Notes: generated by a model not told the origin, from the sequence alone. A DNA stretch of 64,000 nt from Microbacterium oxydans (GCF_026559675.1 NZ_CP092891.1:868001-932000); one strand, 5' to 3'. Shown: positions 25,076-36,249, counted from the first letter of the stretch. Translations and numbers: made by a program.

Positions 25076-28000
25076 ATGCAGCTCCCGTCCCGCGCGCCTT
25101 TTTCCGGTCGCCCGACCCGCCACGTTCGCACACGTCGCACGTTGCTGTCTCGCCTGAGGCGCAGCTCCGGTCAGCGCAAGCCTTGGGCGATCACGGCCCT
25201 GCTGACGCTGGTCCTCGCGACCATCGTCGTCCCCGCCGGCCCCGCGGTCGCCGCGCCGGGCGACGCGGCTGCGGTCTACCTGGCACCCTCGACGGCGGGC
25301 GCGACCATCGGATCGAACAAGGATCTCGTCGGGCCGACGGAGTGCCCCTCGAACTCGGTGCTCACCGGTGTGCAGACCGAGAACCGTCAGAACGTCGCGC
25401 CGACCAGTGCGAACTCGATCCTCGTGCGCGTCAGCATCCAGTGCGCCACTCTCGCGGTGAGCAACGCCGGGGTGATCAGCGGGACGGTCAACCCGACGTG
25501 GATCACCGGTCCGGTCTGGGATGAGAGTCGAGGAAACGTGCAGACCGGAGTCTGCCCCGCGAACACCTTCGTGCATCGGATCACCGGCACGACGTTCGTG
25601 GGCGACGGCGGGTTCCGGTGGCCGTCATCGGTGCAGATCACGTGCCGGCCGATGACGTTCGACGCGACCGGGGCGTTGCGGGTCAACCTCGCCGCGACGC
25701 CGACCGTGCTGACGATCGGCCAGAACTTCAACACCACCGGCGGACTGCAGACCCCGACCGCGCAGTGCGGCCCCGGGGGCACGACCGGCACCAGCGACAT
25801 CCTCGTCCGCGGCTACCGAGCGCAGGGCGGCGGCGAGGGCTTCGACGGGTTCACTCCGTCCTGTGCGACGATCCCGGACGACTTCGGCGATGCACCGGCC
25901 ACCTACGGTTCGGCCTCTCACGAGCTCAACGGCGCCACGTACCTGGGGTGGTCGGCCGATCCCGAGACGGCCATGCAGTACAGCGCCGCCGCGACCGGCG
26001 ACGACCAGGTCGGCGGCACAGCGCCGAACCAGTTCATCGACGACGAGAACGGCGTGGCATCCTTCGGTCCGATCATGGCCGGTGTCACCGGCACCTACTC
26101 GGTGTCCGTGCTCACCTCGAACAAGGTCGCGGGTGTTCCGGCGACCCTCGTGGGCTGGATCGACTTCAACCGCAACGGGGTCTTCGACGCGAACGAGGGA
26201 GCATCCGTCGCGGTGCCAGCCGGAACCGCGGACGGCGCGTCGGTGACGCTGAACTGGACAGGGCTGGCCGCGCGCACCGTCGCCGGCCAGACATTCGCCC
26301 GGTTCCGCATCGCCAGCGGGACGGGACTGACGACGTCGACGCCGACCGGCGTGATCGCGCCGGGAGAGGTGGAGGACTACGCCCTCACCATCACCGCCGC
26401 ACAACCGGCACTGTCCCTGGTGAAGACCGTCACACCGACCACGGTGACTGCGGCGGGGCAGGACGTCACCTACACGTTCGCGATCGCCAACACCGGCAAC
26501 GTCGCCGTCTCGAACATCGGGATCACCGAGACCGCGTTCACCGGCACCGGCGCCGTGGGGCCCATCACGTGTCTGGCGACGGCTCTCGACGTCGGACAGA
26601 GTACGACCTGTTCGGCGACCTACACGACGTCTCAAGCCGACTTCGACGCCGGATCGATCACGAACACCGCGATCGCGACGGGGACCTCGGCGGCGAACAC
26701 GCCGGTGCAGAGCTCGCCCGGGACGGCGGTCGTCACCGCCACGCGGGCGACATCCCTGACTGTGGTCAAGTCCGCGACCCCCTCCGGTCCGGATGACTTC
26801 ACCGTCGGCCAGGTCATCGACTACTCCTTCGTCGTCACGAACACCGGAAACGTGACCGTGACGGGCCTCGCCATCGCGGAGACCGCGTTCGACGGCTCGG
26901 GCGCGATCAGCGCCGCGGTATGCCCGACGACGCCCCTGGCACCGGGCGGCCAGGCGACCTGTACGGCCACATACACGCTCACGCAGGCGGATATCGACAG
27001 CGGGTCGGTGACGAACACGGCCACGGCGACCGGCGTACCCCCGGGTTCGCTCACCCCTCCGGTCTCGCCGCCGTCGACGGTGACCGTCCCCGCCGAGTCC
27101 GCTCCGGCCATCACGATCGAGAAGACGGCCGACACGACGGAGATCACCGCTGCCGGTCAGGCGATCGCGTACTCGTTCCTGGTCACCAACACCGGCAACG
27201 TCACCTTCACCGACGTCGCCGTCGACGACGCCGACTTCAGCGGCTCCGGCCCTCTCATCGTCGACTGCCCGCGCGGCGCGGCATCGCTCGCACCCGGTGC
27301 GCAGGTGACGTGCACGGCGGACTACACCGTCACCGCCGCCGACTACACGACGGCCGCTCTCACGAACACGGCGACCGCGACCGGCACACCGCCCACCGGC
27401 GAGCCGCCCGTCGCCCCGCCGTCCACCGTCGAGATCCCGGTGATTCCGGCCCCGGCGATCACCGTCGCGAAGACCGCCGACGTGACCGAGCTCACGGCTG
27501 CCGGACAGACGGTCACCTACTCGTTCCTGGCGACCAACACCGGCAACGTGACCCTCACCGACGTGGAGGTCGCGGAGTCCGACTTCACGGGTACGGGCAC
27601 GGCTCCGGTCATCGACTGTCCGGACGGTGCGGCCTCGCTCGCTCCAGGTGCGTCGGTGACGTGCGAGGCGACGTATGTCGTGACGCAGGCGGATCTGGAT
27701 GCCGGTGGTGTGACGAACACCGCCACGGCGACCGGCACGCCTCCGGGCGACCTCGAGCCGCCGGTGTCCCCGCCGTCGACCGTCGAACTCCCTGCGGACT
27801 CCACACCGGCGATCACGGTGGTGAAGTCTGCGGATCCGACGTCGATCGATGCGGTCGGTGACACGGTCGCGTACGCGTTCCTGGTCACGAACACCGGCAA
27901 CGTGACACTGGCCGATGTCGCCGTGACGGAGACGGCGTTCACCGGCACCGGCACGCCGCTCGCGATCGAGTGTCCGGCCGGCGCGGCATCGCTGGCGCCG

Positions 28001-31000
28001 GGTGCGTCGGTGACGTGCGAGGCGTCTTACACCGCGACTCAGGCTGATGTCGATGCCGGACAGGTCACCAACACGGCGACCGCGACCGGCACTCCTCCTG
28101 GTGGGCTCGAGCCGCCGGTGTCTCCGCCGTCGACCGCGATCGTCACGGTTCCCAGCACGCCGGGGATCACCGTCGTGAAGTCGGCCGACCTCACGGAGCT
28201 GACCGCAACCGGGCAGACGATCACGTATTCGTTCCTCGCGACGAACACCGGCAACGTGACGCTGACGGATGTCACGGTCACGGACACGGACTTCACGGGT
28301 ACGGGCACCGCGCCTGTGGTCGAGTGCCCGGACGAGGCCGCGTCGCTGGCACCGGACGCATCGGTCACGTGCGAGGCGACGTACGTCGTGACCCAGGCGG
28401 ACATCGACGCGGGTGGTGTGACCAACACGGCCACGGGCACCGGCATCCCGCCGGGAGACCTCGAGCCTCCGGTGTCTCCGCCGTCGACCGTCGAGGTCCC
28501 CGCCGTGCAGACACCCGGTGTGACCGTGGTGAAGTCCGCCGACCCGAACACCGCGGCCGACTACGACGTCGGTCAGGAGATCACCTACACGTTCGTGGTC
28601 ACGAACACAGGCAACGTCACGCTCACCGATATGGAGGTGACGGAGACGGCGTTCACCGGATCCGGGCCGGCGCCGGTCATCGAGTGCCCGGCGGAGATCG
28701 CATCGCTCGCGCCCGACGCGCAGGTCATCTGCACCGCGGTCTACACCCTCACCCAGGCCGACGTGGATGCCGGGCAGCTCACGAACACGGCGACCGCGAC
28801 CGGGACACCGCCCGGAGACCTCGAGCCGCCCGTGTCCCCGCCCTCCACGGTGGAGATCCCCGGTGATCCGGCCCCGGCCCTCACCGTGGTGAAGTCGGCG
28901 GACCTCACCGAGATCACTGCCGCAGGACAGACCATCGCCTACTCGTTCCTCGCGACGAACAGCGGCAACGTGACGCTCACCGATGTCGAGGTGACGGAGG
29001 CGGCGTTCACGGGCACAGGGTCGGCTCCGGTCATCGACTGTCCGGACGAAGCGGCACTGCTGGTGCCGGGTGCGTCGGTGACGTGCGAGGCGACCTATGT
29101 CGTGACGCAGGCGGACATCGATGCCGGCGGTGTGACGAACACGGCCACCGGCACCGGCACTCCGCCCACGGGTGAGCCGCCCGTGTCTCCGCCGTCGACG
29201 GTCGAGGTGCCTTCCACGTCCGCCCCGGCGATGACCGTGGTGAAGGCCGCGGACCTGACGGAGATCACGGCCGCGGGGCAGACGATCACCTATTCCTTCC
29301 TGGCGACGAACACCGGAAACGTGACGCTGACCGATGTCACCGTCACGGAGACGGCGTTCACGGGCACAGGGTCGGCTCCGGCGATCGAGTGCCCGGACGA
29401 GGCGGCTTCGCTGGCTCCGGACACGTCGATCACCTGCGAGGCGACCTATGTCGTGACCCAGGCGGACATCGATGCCGGCGGTGTGACGAACACCGCGACC
29501 GGCACCGGCACTCCGCCCACGGGGGAGCCGCCTGTGTCGCCGCCGTCGACGGTCGAGGTGCCTTCCACGTCCGCTCCGGCGATGACCGTGGTGAAGTCCG
29601 CGGACCTGACGGAGATCACGGCCGCGGGGCAGACGATCACCTACTCCTTCCTCGCGACGAACACCGGCAACGTGACGCTCGCGGATGTGACCGTCACCGA
29701 CGCGGACTTCACGGGCACCGGAACCGCGCCTGTGATCGAGTGCCCGGACGAGGCGGCTTCGCTGGCTCCGGACACGTCGATCACCTGCGAGGCGACCTAT
29801 GTCGTGACCCAGGCCGACATCGATGCGGGTGGTGTGACGAACACGGCCACCGGCACGGGCACTCCGCCCACCGGGGAGCCGCCGGTGTCGCCGCCGTCGA
29901 CCGTCGAAGTCCCCTCGGACGCCGTCCCCGCACTCACCGTGATCAAATCGGCGGACCTCACCGAGCTCACGGCCGCGGGGCAGACGATCACCTATTCCTT
30001 CCTCGCCACGAACACCGGCAACGTGACGCTGACCGATGTCGAGGTGACCGAGACGGCGTTCACCGGCACCGGAACCGCGCCGGTCGTCGACTGTCCGGCC
30101 GCAGCGGCATCGCTGGCGCCGGATGCATCGGTGACCTGCGAGGCGACGTACGTCGTGACGCAGGCCGATATCGATGCCGGCGGGGTGACGAACACGGCCA
30201 CCGGAACCGGCACTCCGCCCACGGGGGAGCCGCCCGTGTCTCCGCCGACGACCGTCGAGGTCCCGTCCGCATCCGCTCCGGCGTTGACCGTGGTGAAGTC
30301 GGCGGATCTGACGGAGATCACGGCTGCAGGCCAGACGGTCACCTATGCGTTCCTCGTGACGAACACTGGCAACGTCTCGGTCGCCGACGTCGCCGTCACG
30401 GAGACGGAGTTCACCGGCACGGGCACGGCTCCGGTGATCGAGTGTCCGGACGAGGCGGCGTCGTTGGCGCCGGACGCATCGGTGACGTGCGAGGCGACGT
30501 ATGTCGTGACGCAGGCCGATATCGATGCGGGTGGTGTGACGAACACCGCGACCGCGACCGGCACACCGCCCACGGGCGAGCCCCCGGTGTCTCCGCCTTC
30601 GACGGTCGAGGTTCCTGCGACCGGCGCGCCGGCGATCACCGTGGTGAAGTCTGCGGATCCGACGTCGATCGATGCGGCTGGTGACACGGTCTCGTATGGG
30701 TTCCTGGTCACGAACACCGGCAACGTGACACTGACGGAAATCGTCGTCGCGGACACGGACTTCACCGGTATGGGGACCGCGCCTGTGATCGCGTGCCCGG
30801 ACGAGGCCTCGTCGCTGGCGCCAGGGGCGTCGGTGACGTGTGAGGCGTCTTACACCGCGACTCAGGCTGATGTCGATGCCGGACAGGTCACCAACACGGC
30901 GACCGCGACCGGCACTCCTCCCGGGGATCTCGAGCCGCCGGTGTCTCCGCCGTCGACCGCGATCGTCACGGTCCCCAGCACCCCCGGGATCACCGTCGTG

Positions 31001-33217
31001 AAGTCGGCCGACCTCATCGAGATCACCGCTGCCGGGCAGACGATCACGTATTCGTTCCTCGCGACGAACACCGGCAACGTGACCCTGACGGATGTCACCG
31101 TCACGGACACGGACTTCACCGGTTCCGGAACCGCGCCTGTGGTCGAGTGCCCGGACGAGGCCGCGTCACTGGCACCGGACGCATCGGTCACGTGCGAGGC
31201 GACCTACGTCGTCACGCAGGCGGACATCGACGGGGGTGGTGTGACGAACACCGCCACCGGCACCGGCACCCCGCCGTCGGGGGAGCCACCCGTGTCTCCG
31301 CCGTCCACCGTCGAGGTCCCGGCCACGTCGGCCCCGGCGCTCACCGTGGTGAAGTCGGCGGATCTCACGGAGCTGACCGCTGCCGGGCAGACGATCACCT
31401 ACTCGTTCCTGGCGACGAACAGCGGCAACGTCACGCTCACCGACATCGTGGTGACGGAGACGGACTTCACCGGTACCGGCATCGCGCCCGTGATCGAGTG
31501 TCCGGACGAGGCGGCGTCGTTGACGCCGGGTGCCTCCATCACGTGCGAGGCGACCTACGTCGTGACCCAGGCTGACATCGACGGGGGTGGTGTGACGAAC
31601 ACCGCCACCGGCACCGGCACCCCGCCGACGGGGGAGCCGCCCGTGTCTCCGCCGACGACCGTCGAGGTCCCGTCCACGTCCGCCCCGGCGATCACCATCG
31701 TCAAGACGGCCGATGTGGTCGAGATCACCGCAGCGGGACAGACCGTCACGTATGCGTTCCTGGCCACCAACACCGGCAACGTGACGCTCGCCGACGTCGC
31801 CGTCACAGAGACGGCCTTCACCGGCACCGGGACGGCACCCGTCATCGAGTGCCCGGACGAGGCGGCGTCGCTGGCGCCGGAGGCATCGGTGACCTGTGAG
31901 GCGACCTATGTCGTGACCCAGGCCGACATGGACGCCGGCGGGGTGACGAACACCGCCACCGCGACCGGGACACCGCCCACGGGTGAGCCCCCGGTGTCCC
32001 CGCCGTCCACCGTCGAGGTTCCGGCGACGGCCACCCCGGCGATCACGGTGGTGAAGTCGGCGAGCCCCAACACTCCGGACGCCTATCAGGTCGGCCAGGA
32101 GATCACCTACTCCTTCGTCGTCAGCAACACGGGCAACGTCACCCTCGCGGACATCACCGTGACCGAAGGCGACTTCTCCGGGACGGGCGACATGTCCGCG
32201 ATCGAGTGTCCGGACGGCGCCGCCTCCCTGGCGCCGAGCGCGCAGGTGACCTGCACGGCGACGTACGTCCTCACCCAGGAGGACGTCGATGCGGGGGAGG
32301 TGACGAACTCGGCGACGGCGACGGGCACCCCGCCCGGGGACCTCGAGCCGCCCGTCTCACCGCCGTCCGAGACGCAGGTTCCCGTGCTGCCGGCTCCCGC
32401 GATCAGCGTCGTGAAGTCCGCGACGCCCGCGACGATGACGTCCGTGGGGCAGGTGCTCACCTACTCGTTCGTGGTCACGAACACGGGCAACGTCACTCTC
32501 GGCGACGTCACCGTCGAGGACACCGACTTCTCCGGCGAGGGGGAGCTGTCGATGATCGCGTGCCCGGTGGCGACGGAGAGCATGCTGCCCGGCCAGACCG
32601 TCACCTGCACCGCCGACTACACCACGACGCAGGCGGATGTCGACGCGGGGCTGCTGACGAACACCGCGACCGCGACCGGCACTCCGCCGTCCGGAGAGCC
32701 GCCCGTCTCGCCGCCCTCGACCGTGGAGGTGCCGTTCGACGGCACGGACTCCCTGTCCATCGAGAAGCGCGCGACGAGCGTCGACGTGAACCACGACGGC
32801 GTCGTCGACCTCGGCGACCGTGTCGAGTGGACGATCGTCGTGAGGAACACGGGAGCGCAGACGATCAGCGACATCGTGGTGTCCGATCCCACCGCCGGCG
32901 CCGTCACCTGTCCGTCCACCGCACTCGGCTCGGGCGCGCAGATGACCTGTACGGTCCCCGCGCACACGATCACGGCCGGCGACGTCCGTCGTGGAGAGGT
33001 GCGGAACGTGGCGACGGTGACGGGGGACAGCCCCACCGGTGATCCGGTGGATCCGCCGTCCTCGCGGGCGACGACGGCGATCTCTCCGACGCCTCCGCCC
33101 GCTCTCGCCGGCACCGGCGGTGCGCTGTCGACCGGTCTGCTGCTGGGAGGGCTGCTCCTGCTCTTCGGCGCGGCGGTCATCCCGGTCGCCCGGCGACGCC
33201 GCCTGTCCCAGAACTAG
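25076..33217 (+). CDS. Giant cell-wall-anchored repeat surface protein
   Basis: A 2,713-residue secreted protein. It has a long basic N-tail and signal peptide (hydrophobic core ALLTLVLATIVVPAGPAVA), an N-terminal region of about 200 residues, a GEVED-type domain (about 25863-26390, ending GEVEDYALTI), 19 Ig-like DUF11/DUF7507-type repeats, and a C-terminal sorting signal: LAGTG, a hydrophobic stretch, then RRRR. LAxTG is the class E sortase recognition form in actinobacteria. GAAGGG at 25063-25068 is only one base from an ATG at 25070 but seven from the ATG at 25076, which is therefore preferred. A likely adhesin or stalk; the ligand is unknown and no sortase gene is in this window. Confidence 0.92.
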   Translation: MQLPSRAPFSGRPTRHVRTRRTLLSRLRRSSGQRKPWAITALLTLVLATIVVPAGPAVAAPGDAAAVYLAPSTAGATIGSNKDLVGPTECPSNSVLTGVQTENRQNVAPTSANSILVRVSIQCATLAVSNAGVISGTVNPTWITGPVWDESRGNVQTGVCPANTFVHRITGTTFVGDGGFRWPSSVQITCRPMTFDATGALRVNLAATPTVLTIGQNFNTTGGLQTPTAQCGPGGTTGTSDILVRGYRAQGGGEGFDGFTPSCATIPDDFGDAPATYGSASHELNGATYLGWSADPETAMQYSAAATGDDQVGGTAPNQFIDDENGVASFGPIMAGVTGTYSVSVLTSNKVAGVPATLVGWIDFNRNGVFDANEGASVAVPAGTADGASVTLNWTGLAARTVAGQTFARFRIASGTGLTTSTPTGVIAPGEVEDYALTITAAQPALSLVKTVTPTTVTAAGQDVTYTFAIANTGNVAVSNIGITETAFTGTGAVGPITCLATALDVGQSTTCSATYTTSQADFDAGSITNTAIATGTSAANTPVQSSPGTAVVTATRATSLTVVKSATPSGPDDFTVGQVIDYSFVVTNTGNVTVTGLAIAETAFDGSGAISAAVCPTTPLAPGGQATCTATYTLTQADIDSGSVTNTATATGVPPGSLTPPVSPPSTVTVPAESAPAITIEKTADTTEITAAGQAIAYSFLVTNTGNVTFTDVAVDDADFSGSGPLIVDCPRGAASLAPGAQVTCTADYTVTAADYTTAALTNTATATGTPPTGEPPVAPPSTVEIPVIPAPAITVAKTADVTELTAAGQTVTYSFLATNTGNVTLTDVEVAESDFTGTGTAPVIDCPDGAASLAPGASVTCEATYVVTQADLDAGGVTNTATATGTPPGDLEPPVSPPSTVELPADSTPAITVVKSADPTSIDAVGDTVAYAFLVTNTGNVTLADVAVTETAFTGTGTPLAIECPAGAASLAPGASVTCEASYTATQADVDAGQVTNTATATGTPPGGLEPPVSPPSTAIVTVPSTPGITVVKSADLTELTATGQTITYSFLATNTGNVTLTDVTVTDTDFTGTGTAPVVECPDEAASLAPDASVTCEATYVVTQADIDAGGVTNTATGTGIPPGDLEPPVSPPSTVEVPAVQTPGVTVVKSADPNTAADYDVGQEITYTFVVTNTGNVTLTDMEVTETAFTGSGPAPVIECPAEIASLAPDAQVICTAVYTLTQADVDAGQLTNTATATGTPPGDLEPPVSPPSTVEIPGDPAPALTVVKSADLTEITAAGQTIAYSFLATNSGNVTLTDVEVTEAAFTGTGSAPVIDCPDEAALLVPGASVTCEATYVVTQADIDAGGVTNTATGTGTPPTGEPPVSPPSTVEVPSTSAPAMTVVKAADLTEITAAGQTITYSFLATNTGNVTLTDVTVTETAFTGTGSAPAIECPDEAASLAPDTSITCEATYVVTQADIDAGGVTNTATGTGTPPTGEPPVSPPSTVEVPSTSAPAMTVVKSADLTEITAAGQTITYSFLATNTGNVTLADVTVTDADFTGTGTAPVIECPDEAASLAPDTSITCEATYVVTQADIDAGGVTNTATGTGTPPTGEPPVSPPSTVEVPSDAVPALTVIKSADLTELTAAGQTITYSFLATNTGNVTLTDVEVTETAFTGTGTAPVVDCPAAAASLAPDASVTCEATYVVTQADIDAGGVTNTATGTGTPPTGEPPVSPPTTVEVPSASAPALTVVKSADLTEITAAGQTVTYAFLVTNTGNVSVADVAVTETEFTGTGTAPVIECPDEAASLAPDASVTCEATYVVTQADIDAGGVTNTATATGTPPTGEPPVSPPSTVEVPATGAPAITVVKSADPTSIDAAGDTVSYGFLVTNTGNVTLTEIVVADTDFTGMGTAPVIACPDEASSLAPGASVTCEASYTATQADVDAGQVTNTATATGTPPGDLEPPVSPPSTAIVTVPSTPGITVVKSADLIEITAAGQTITYSFLATNTGNVTLTDVTVTDTDFTGSGTAPVVECPDEAASLAPDASVTCEATYVVTQADIDGGGVTNTATGTGTPPSGEPPVSPPSTVEVPATSAPALTVVKSADLTELTAAGQTITYSFLATNSGNVTLTDIVVTETDFTGTGIAPVIECPDEAASLTPGASITCEATYVVTQADIDGGGVTNTATGTGTPPTGEPPVSPPTTVEVPSTSAPAITIVKTADVVEITAAGQTVTYAFLATNTGNVTLADVAVTETAFTGTGTAPVIECPDEAASLAPEASVTCEATYVVTQADMDAGGVTNTATATGTPPTGEPPVSPPSTVEVPATATPAITVVKSASPNTPDAYQVGQEITYSFVVSNTGNVTLADITVTEGDFSGTGDMSAIECPDGAASLAPSAQVTCTATYVLTQEDVDAGEVTNSATATGTPPGDLEPPVSPPSETQVPVLPAPAISVVKSATPATMTSVGQVLTYSFVVTNTGNVTLGDVTVEDTDFSGEGELSMIACPVATESMLPGQTVTCTADYTTTQADVDAGLLTNTATATGTPPSGEPPVSPPSTVEVPFDGTDSLSIEKRATSVDVNHDGVVDLGDRVEWTIVVRNTGAQTISDIVVSDPTAGAVTCPSTALGSGAQMTCTVPAHTITAGDVRRGEVRNVATVTGDSPTGDPVDPPSSRATTAISPTPPPALAGTGGALSTGLLLGGLLLLFGAAVIPVARRRRLSQN
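26400..33080 (+). repeat. Nineteen tandem DUF11/DUF7507-type coding repeats
   Basis: Units recur at a typical period of 351 bases (117 residues), for example the identical start GATGACCGTG at 29230 and 29581. Each full unit has TVVKSAD, then ITYSFLATNTGNVTL, then a Cys-Pro, 14 residues after the first Cys a second Cys (VTCEATYVVTQAD), and ends PPVSPPSTVEVP. Units 8-12 and 14-15 are almost identical in DNA; the first two and last two or three units have diverged, the usual pattern of internal homogenisation. Confidence 0.93.
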
Positions 33218-33283
33218 AGCATCTCTGCGGTGGGCGCTGACCGTGCCCGCCGCAGAGGCGCTCCCGCACGAAAGGTTGTTGTC

Positions 33284-33748
33284 ATGGCACCAGTCCGAAG
33301 AGGGGTGACAGCGGTCGGGATGACGGCCGTCATCCTCGGCGCCGCCTTCCTCACCGTCGGGTGCACGCCCGCGCCCGTCCGCCCCGACCCCAGCCCGTCG
33401 GCATCCGTCGCCGCCGGCGTCCAGCTCCCGGGGGAGAAGGCGGGTGTGGTCGGGGAGACGTCGTTGCCGACGGACATCCCCGACTCCCCGGAGGCTCGGG
33501 CCAGCACGCAGATCACCTCCTGCACCGCGACAAACGACGGGTGGGCCGCGGAGGGGACCGTGCGGAACCCGACCGACGCGGATGCCTCCTACGTCGTGAC
33601 GGTCTTCTTCACGAGCGCCGCCGCGACCGTCGTCGGCACCGGACAGAAGAGCGTCGACGTCGCCGCGGGCGCCGAGGCGACCTGGTCCGTCGCCGCAGAG
33701 TTCACCGCCCCGGACGAGACTCTCTGCGCTCTCCGTGCCGTGGGGTGA
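33284..33748 (+). CDS. Small predicted lipoprotein, FxLYD-like
   Basis: A 154-residue product with a signal peptide and a slightly non-canonical lipobox (TVGC), then a Pro/Ser/Ala-rich spacer and a compact beta domain. The segment STQITSCTATNDGWAAEGTVRNPTDADASYVVTVFF with later SVDVAAGAEATWSV resembles FxLYD-type extracellular beta domains. AAAGG at 33271-33275 precedes the ATG. It is only 66 bases downstream of the giant surface protein and may be cotranscribed with it. Function unknown. Confidence 0.75.
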   Translation: MAPVRRGVTAVGMTAVILGAAFLTVGCTPAPVRPDPSPSASVAAGVQLPGEKAGVVGETSLPTDIPDSPEARASTQITSCTATNDGWAAEGTVRNPTDADASYVVTVFFTSAAATVVGTGQKSVDVAAGAEATWSVAAEFTAPDETLCALRAVG

Positions 33749-33760
33749 GGGGATGACGCG

Positions 33761-33802
33761 AGAAGGGCGGATGCCGGGAGTTCACCCGGCATCCGCCCTT
33801 CT
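33761..33802. terminator. Bidirectional terminator hairpin
   Basis: A perfect 18-base stem (33761-33778 with 33785-33802) and a six-base loop AGTTCA, between the convergent lipoprotein and aldo/keto reductase genes. Confidence 0.85.
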
Positions 33803-33825
33803 GGTTCAGCGGTGGTGCTGCTCGA

Positions 33826-34710
<885 letters not shown>

Positions 34711-34738
34711 TCATGGCAATCAGAACTGGGAGCGATCA

Positions 34739-35647
34739 ATGGAACTGCGTCAGATGGAGTACGTCGTCGCGCTGGCGGATGAGCGGCACTTCACCCGCGC
34801 CGCCGAGCTGTCCGGCGTCTCGCAGTCAGGGCTCTCCGCCGCCGTCCGGAGCCTGGAGAACGAGCTGGGTGCGGTGCTGTTCGACCGGACGACTCGCCGC
34901 GTCGAGCCGACCGTCGCCGGGCGCGCGATGATCCCGCACGCCCGCGCGATGCTGGAGGAGGCGGCCCGCGCGCGCGACGCCGTGGTGCAGTCGAGTCAGT
35001 CGGTCTCGGGGGCCCTGCGCGTGGGGGCGGAGCAGTGCCTCGGGATCGTGGATGCCGCGGCGCTCCTCGAGCGGTTCCACCGCCGCTACCCGCTGGTCGA
35101 GACGGAGTTCGTGCAGGCGGGCTCGCATCAGCTCCTCGATTCGATGCGCGCCGGCGAGCTCGACGTCGCGTTCGTCGCTGCCCACCGCCACCTCGGAGCG
35201 CTGCGCCGGCAGATCCTCGGGCAGGAGCCGCTCGTCCTGCTCGTCCATCCGGACCATCCGCTCGCCGGTGCGGGAAGCGTGGACTGGGAGAGCCTCGACA
35301 ACGAGACGTTCGTGGACTTCGGCACCTCGTGGGGAGTGCGAGCCATGAACGACGAGACGTTCACGGCGAAGGGCCTCAACCGTCGCGTGCGGTGCAGCGT
35401 GAGCGACGTGCACACGCTGCTCGGACTCGTCGGGCGGGGGATGGGGATCGCGGTCGTCCCGCAGCACGTCGCCGCCAAGCCTCAGGCGGTGGGGCTCTCA
35501 CGCCTCACCCTGAAGAACAGCGCGTCGGCGGAGTGGACCGTCAGCGCCGTGACCGCGACGCAGGAGTCGACCAGCGTGCCGGCCGTGCTGCTCCTCGAAC
35601 TGCTCCAGGACATCGAGCCACGTCGGGACGTGGTCACCGCGGCCTGA
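34739..35647 (+). CDS. LysR-family transcriptional regulator
   Basis: A 302-residue regulator with N-terminal winged helix-turn-helix (ELRQMEYVVALADERHFTRAAELSGVSQSGLSAAVRSLENEL) and a C-terminal substrate-binding-like effector domain starting near residue 90. The ATG at 34739 is the family-typical start; a longer in-frame extension to 34622 would run into the divergent reductase. Divergent placement suggests control of the aldo/keto reductase gene, as is usual for LysR proteins. Confidence 0.93.
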   Translation: MELRQMEYVVALADERHFTRAAELSGVSQSGLSAAVRSLENELGAVLFDRTTRRVEPTVAGRAMIPHARAMLEEAARARDAVVQSSQSVSGALRVGAEQCLGIVDAAALLERFHRRYPLVETEFVQAGSHQLLDSMRAGELDVAFVAAHRHLGALRRQILGQEPLVLLVHPDHPLAGAGSVDWESLDNETFVDFGTSWGVRAMNDETFTAKGLNRRVRCSVSDVHTLLGLVGRGMGIAVVPQHVAAKPQAVGLSRLTLKNSASAEWTVSAVTATQESTSVPAVLLLELLQDIEPRRDVVTAA

Positions 35648-35659
35648 CGCGCGACGTCG

Positions 35660-36178
35660 CTACCCGTCCGTCTCGACGGTCGGGCCGCTGCCCGTCAGCG
35701 CGTACTCGGAACCGTCGGAACGGCGCTCGACGAGCTGATAGTCCACCAGGTAGCGGCGGAGCACGGCGACGTCGTCCGAGTAGGGGAGCAGCCGGCTGTT
35801 GACCTCGCGCTCGGTGAGCACCTCGTCGGTGTCGAAGACGCCGCGCGCGACCCACGCGAGGAGCTCGCCCCGCTCCTCGAGGTTCGCCGGGTACTGCCTG
35901 ATCCGCCCGTCGTCGACGAAGCGCTCGATTCCGTCCCGTCGCGGAACCGGTGCGGACTCGAGGATCGCGCGGAAGGCGTCCGGCGCGAGCGCTCGGGTGG
36001 CGGGGTCGACCAGACCACTCCGCAGCACGGCCTCGGTCGCACGCCGGCGTCTCGACGGGGAGAGCCCGTCCGTCGCGGTCTCCAGGTCGGCTCCCAGCAT
36101 CACCCGGGCGGCGATGCGTCGGGTCTCCGGATTCGCGAGGATCGCGATCAGCGGTCGCCAGCGGTTCGAGTGCTCCAT
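35660..36178 (-). CDS. DUF2087 domain protein
   Basis: A 172-residue soluble protein. The C-terminal 80 residues (IRQYPANLEERGELLAWVARGVFD and LLPYSDDVAVLRRYLVDYQLVERRSDGSEYAL) match DUF2087, a small domain found in many putative regulators. The N-terminal half is helical (RRIAARVMLGADLE) and could be a winged-helix module. A good site, GAAGGAGGGGAGA on the minus strand, fixes the ATG at 36178. Convergent with the LysR gene. Function unknown. Confidence 0.82.
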   Translation of the reverse strand: MEHSNRWRPLIAILANPETRRIAARVMLGADLETATDGLSPSRRRRATEAVLRSGLVDPATRALAPDAFRAILESAPVPRRDGIERFVDDGRIRQYPANLEERGELLAWVARGVFDTDEVLTEREVNSRLLPYSDDVAVLRRYLVDYQLVERRSDGSEYALTGSGPTVETDG

Positions 36179-36249
36179 CTGCGTCTCCCCTCCTTCGGTC
36201 CAGGCTACGTCCGTGACACCGGGGCCCTCCATCCGCCACACTGGGTCCC

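Noticed and set aside
27517-31845. Repeated 64-170-codon antisense frames in the surface-protein repeats
   Set aside because: They recur only because the coding repeat recurs; they lack ribosome binding sites and known families.
26400-33080. Regular repeats suggesting a CRISPR array
   Set aside because: The period is 351 bases, in frame, and translates to Ig-like units.
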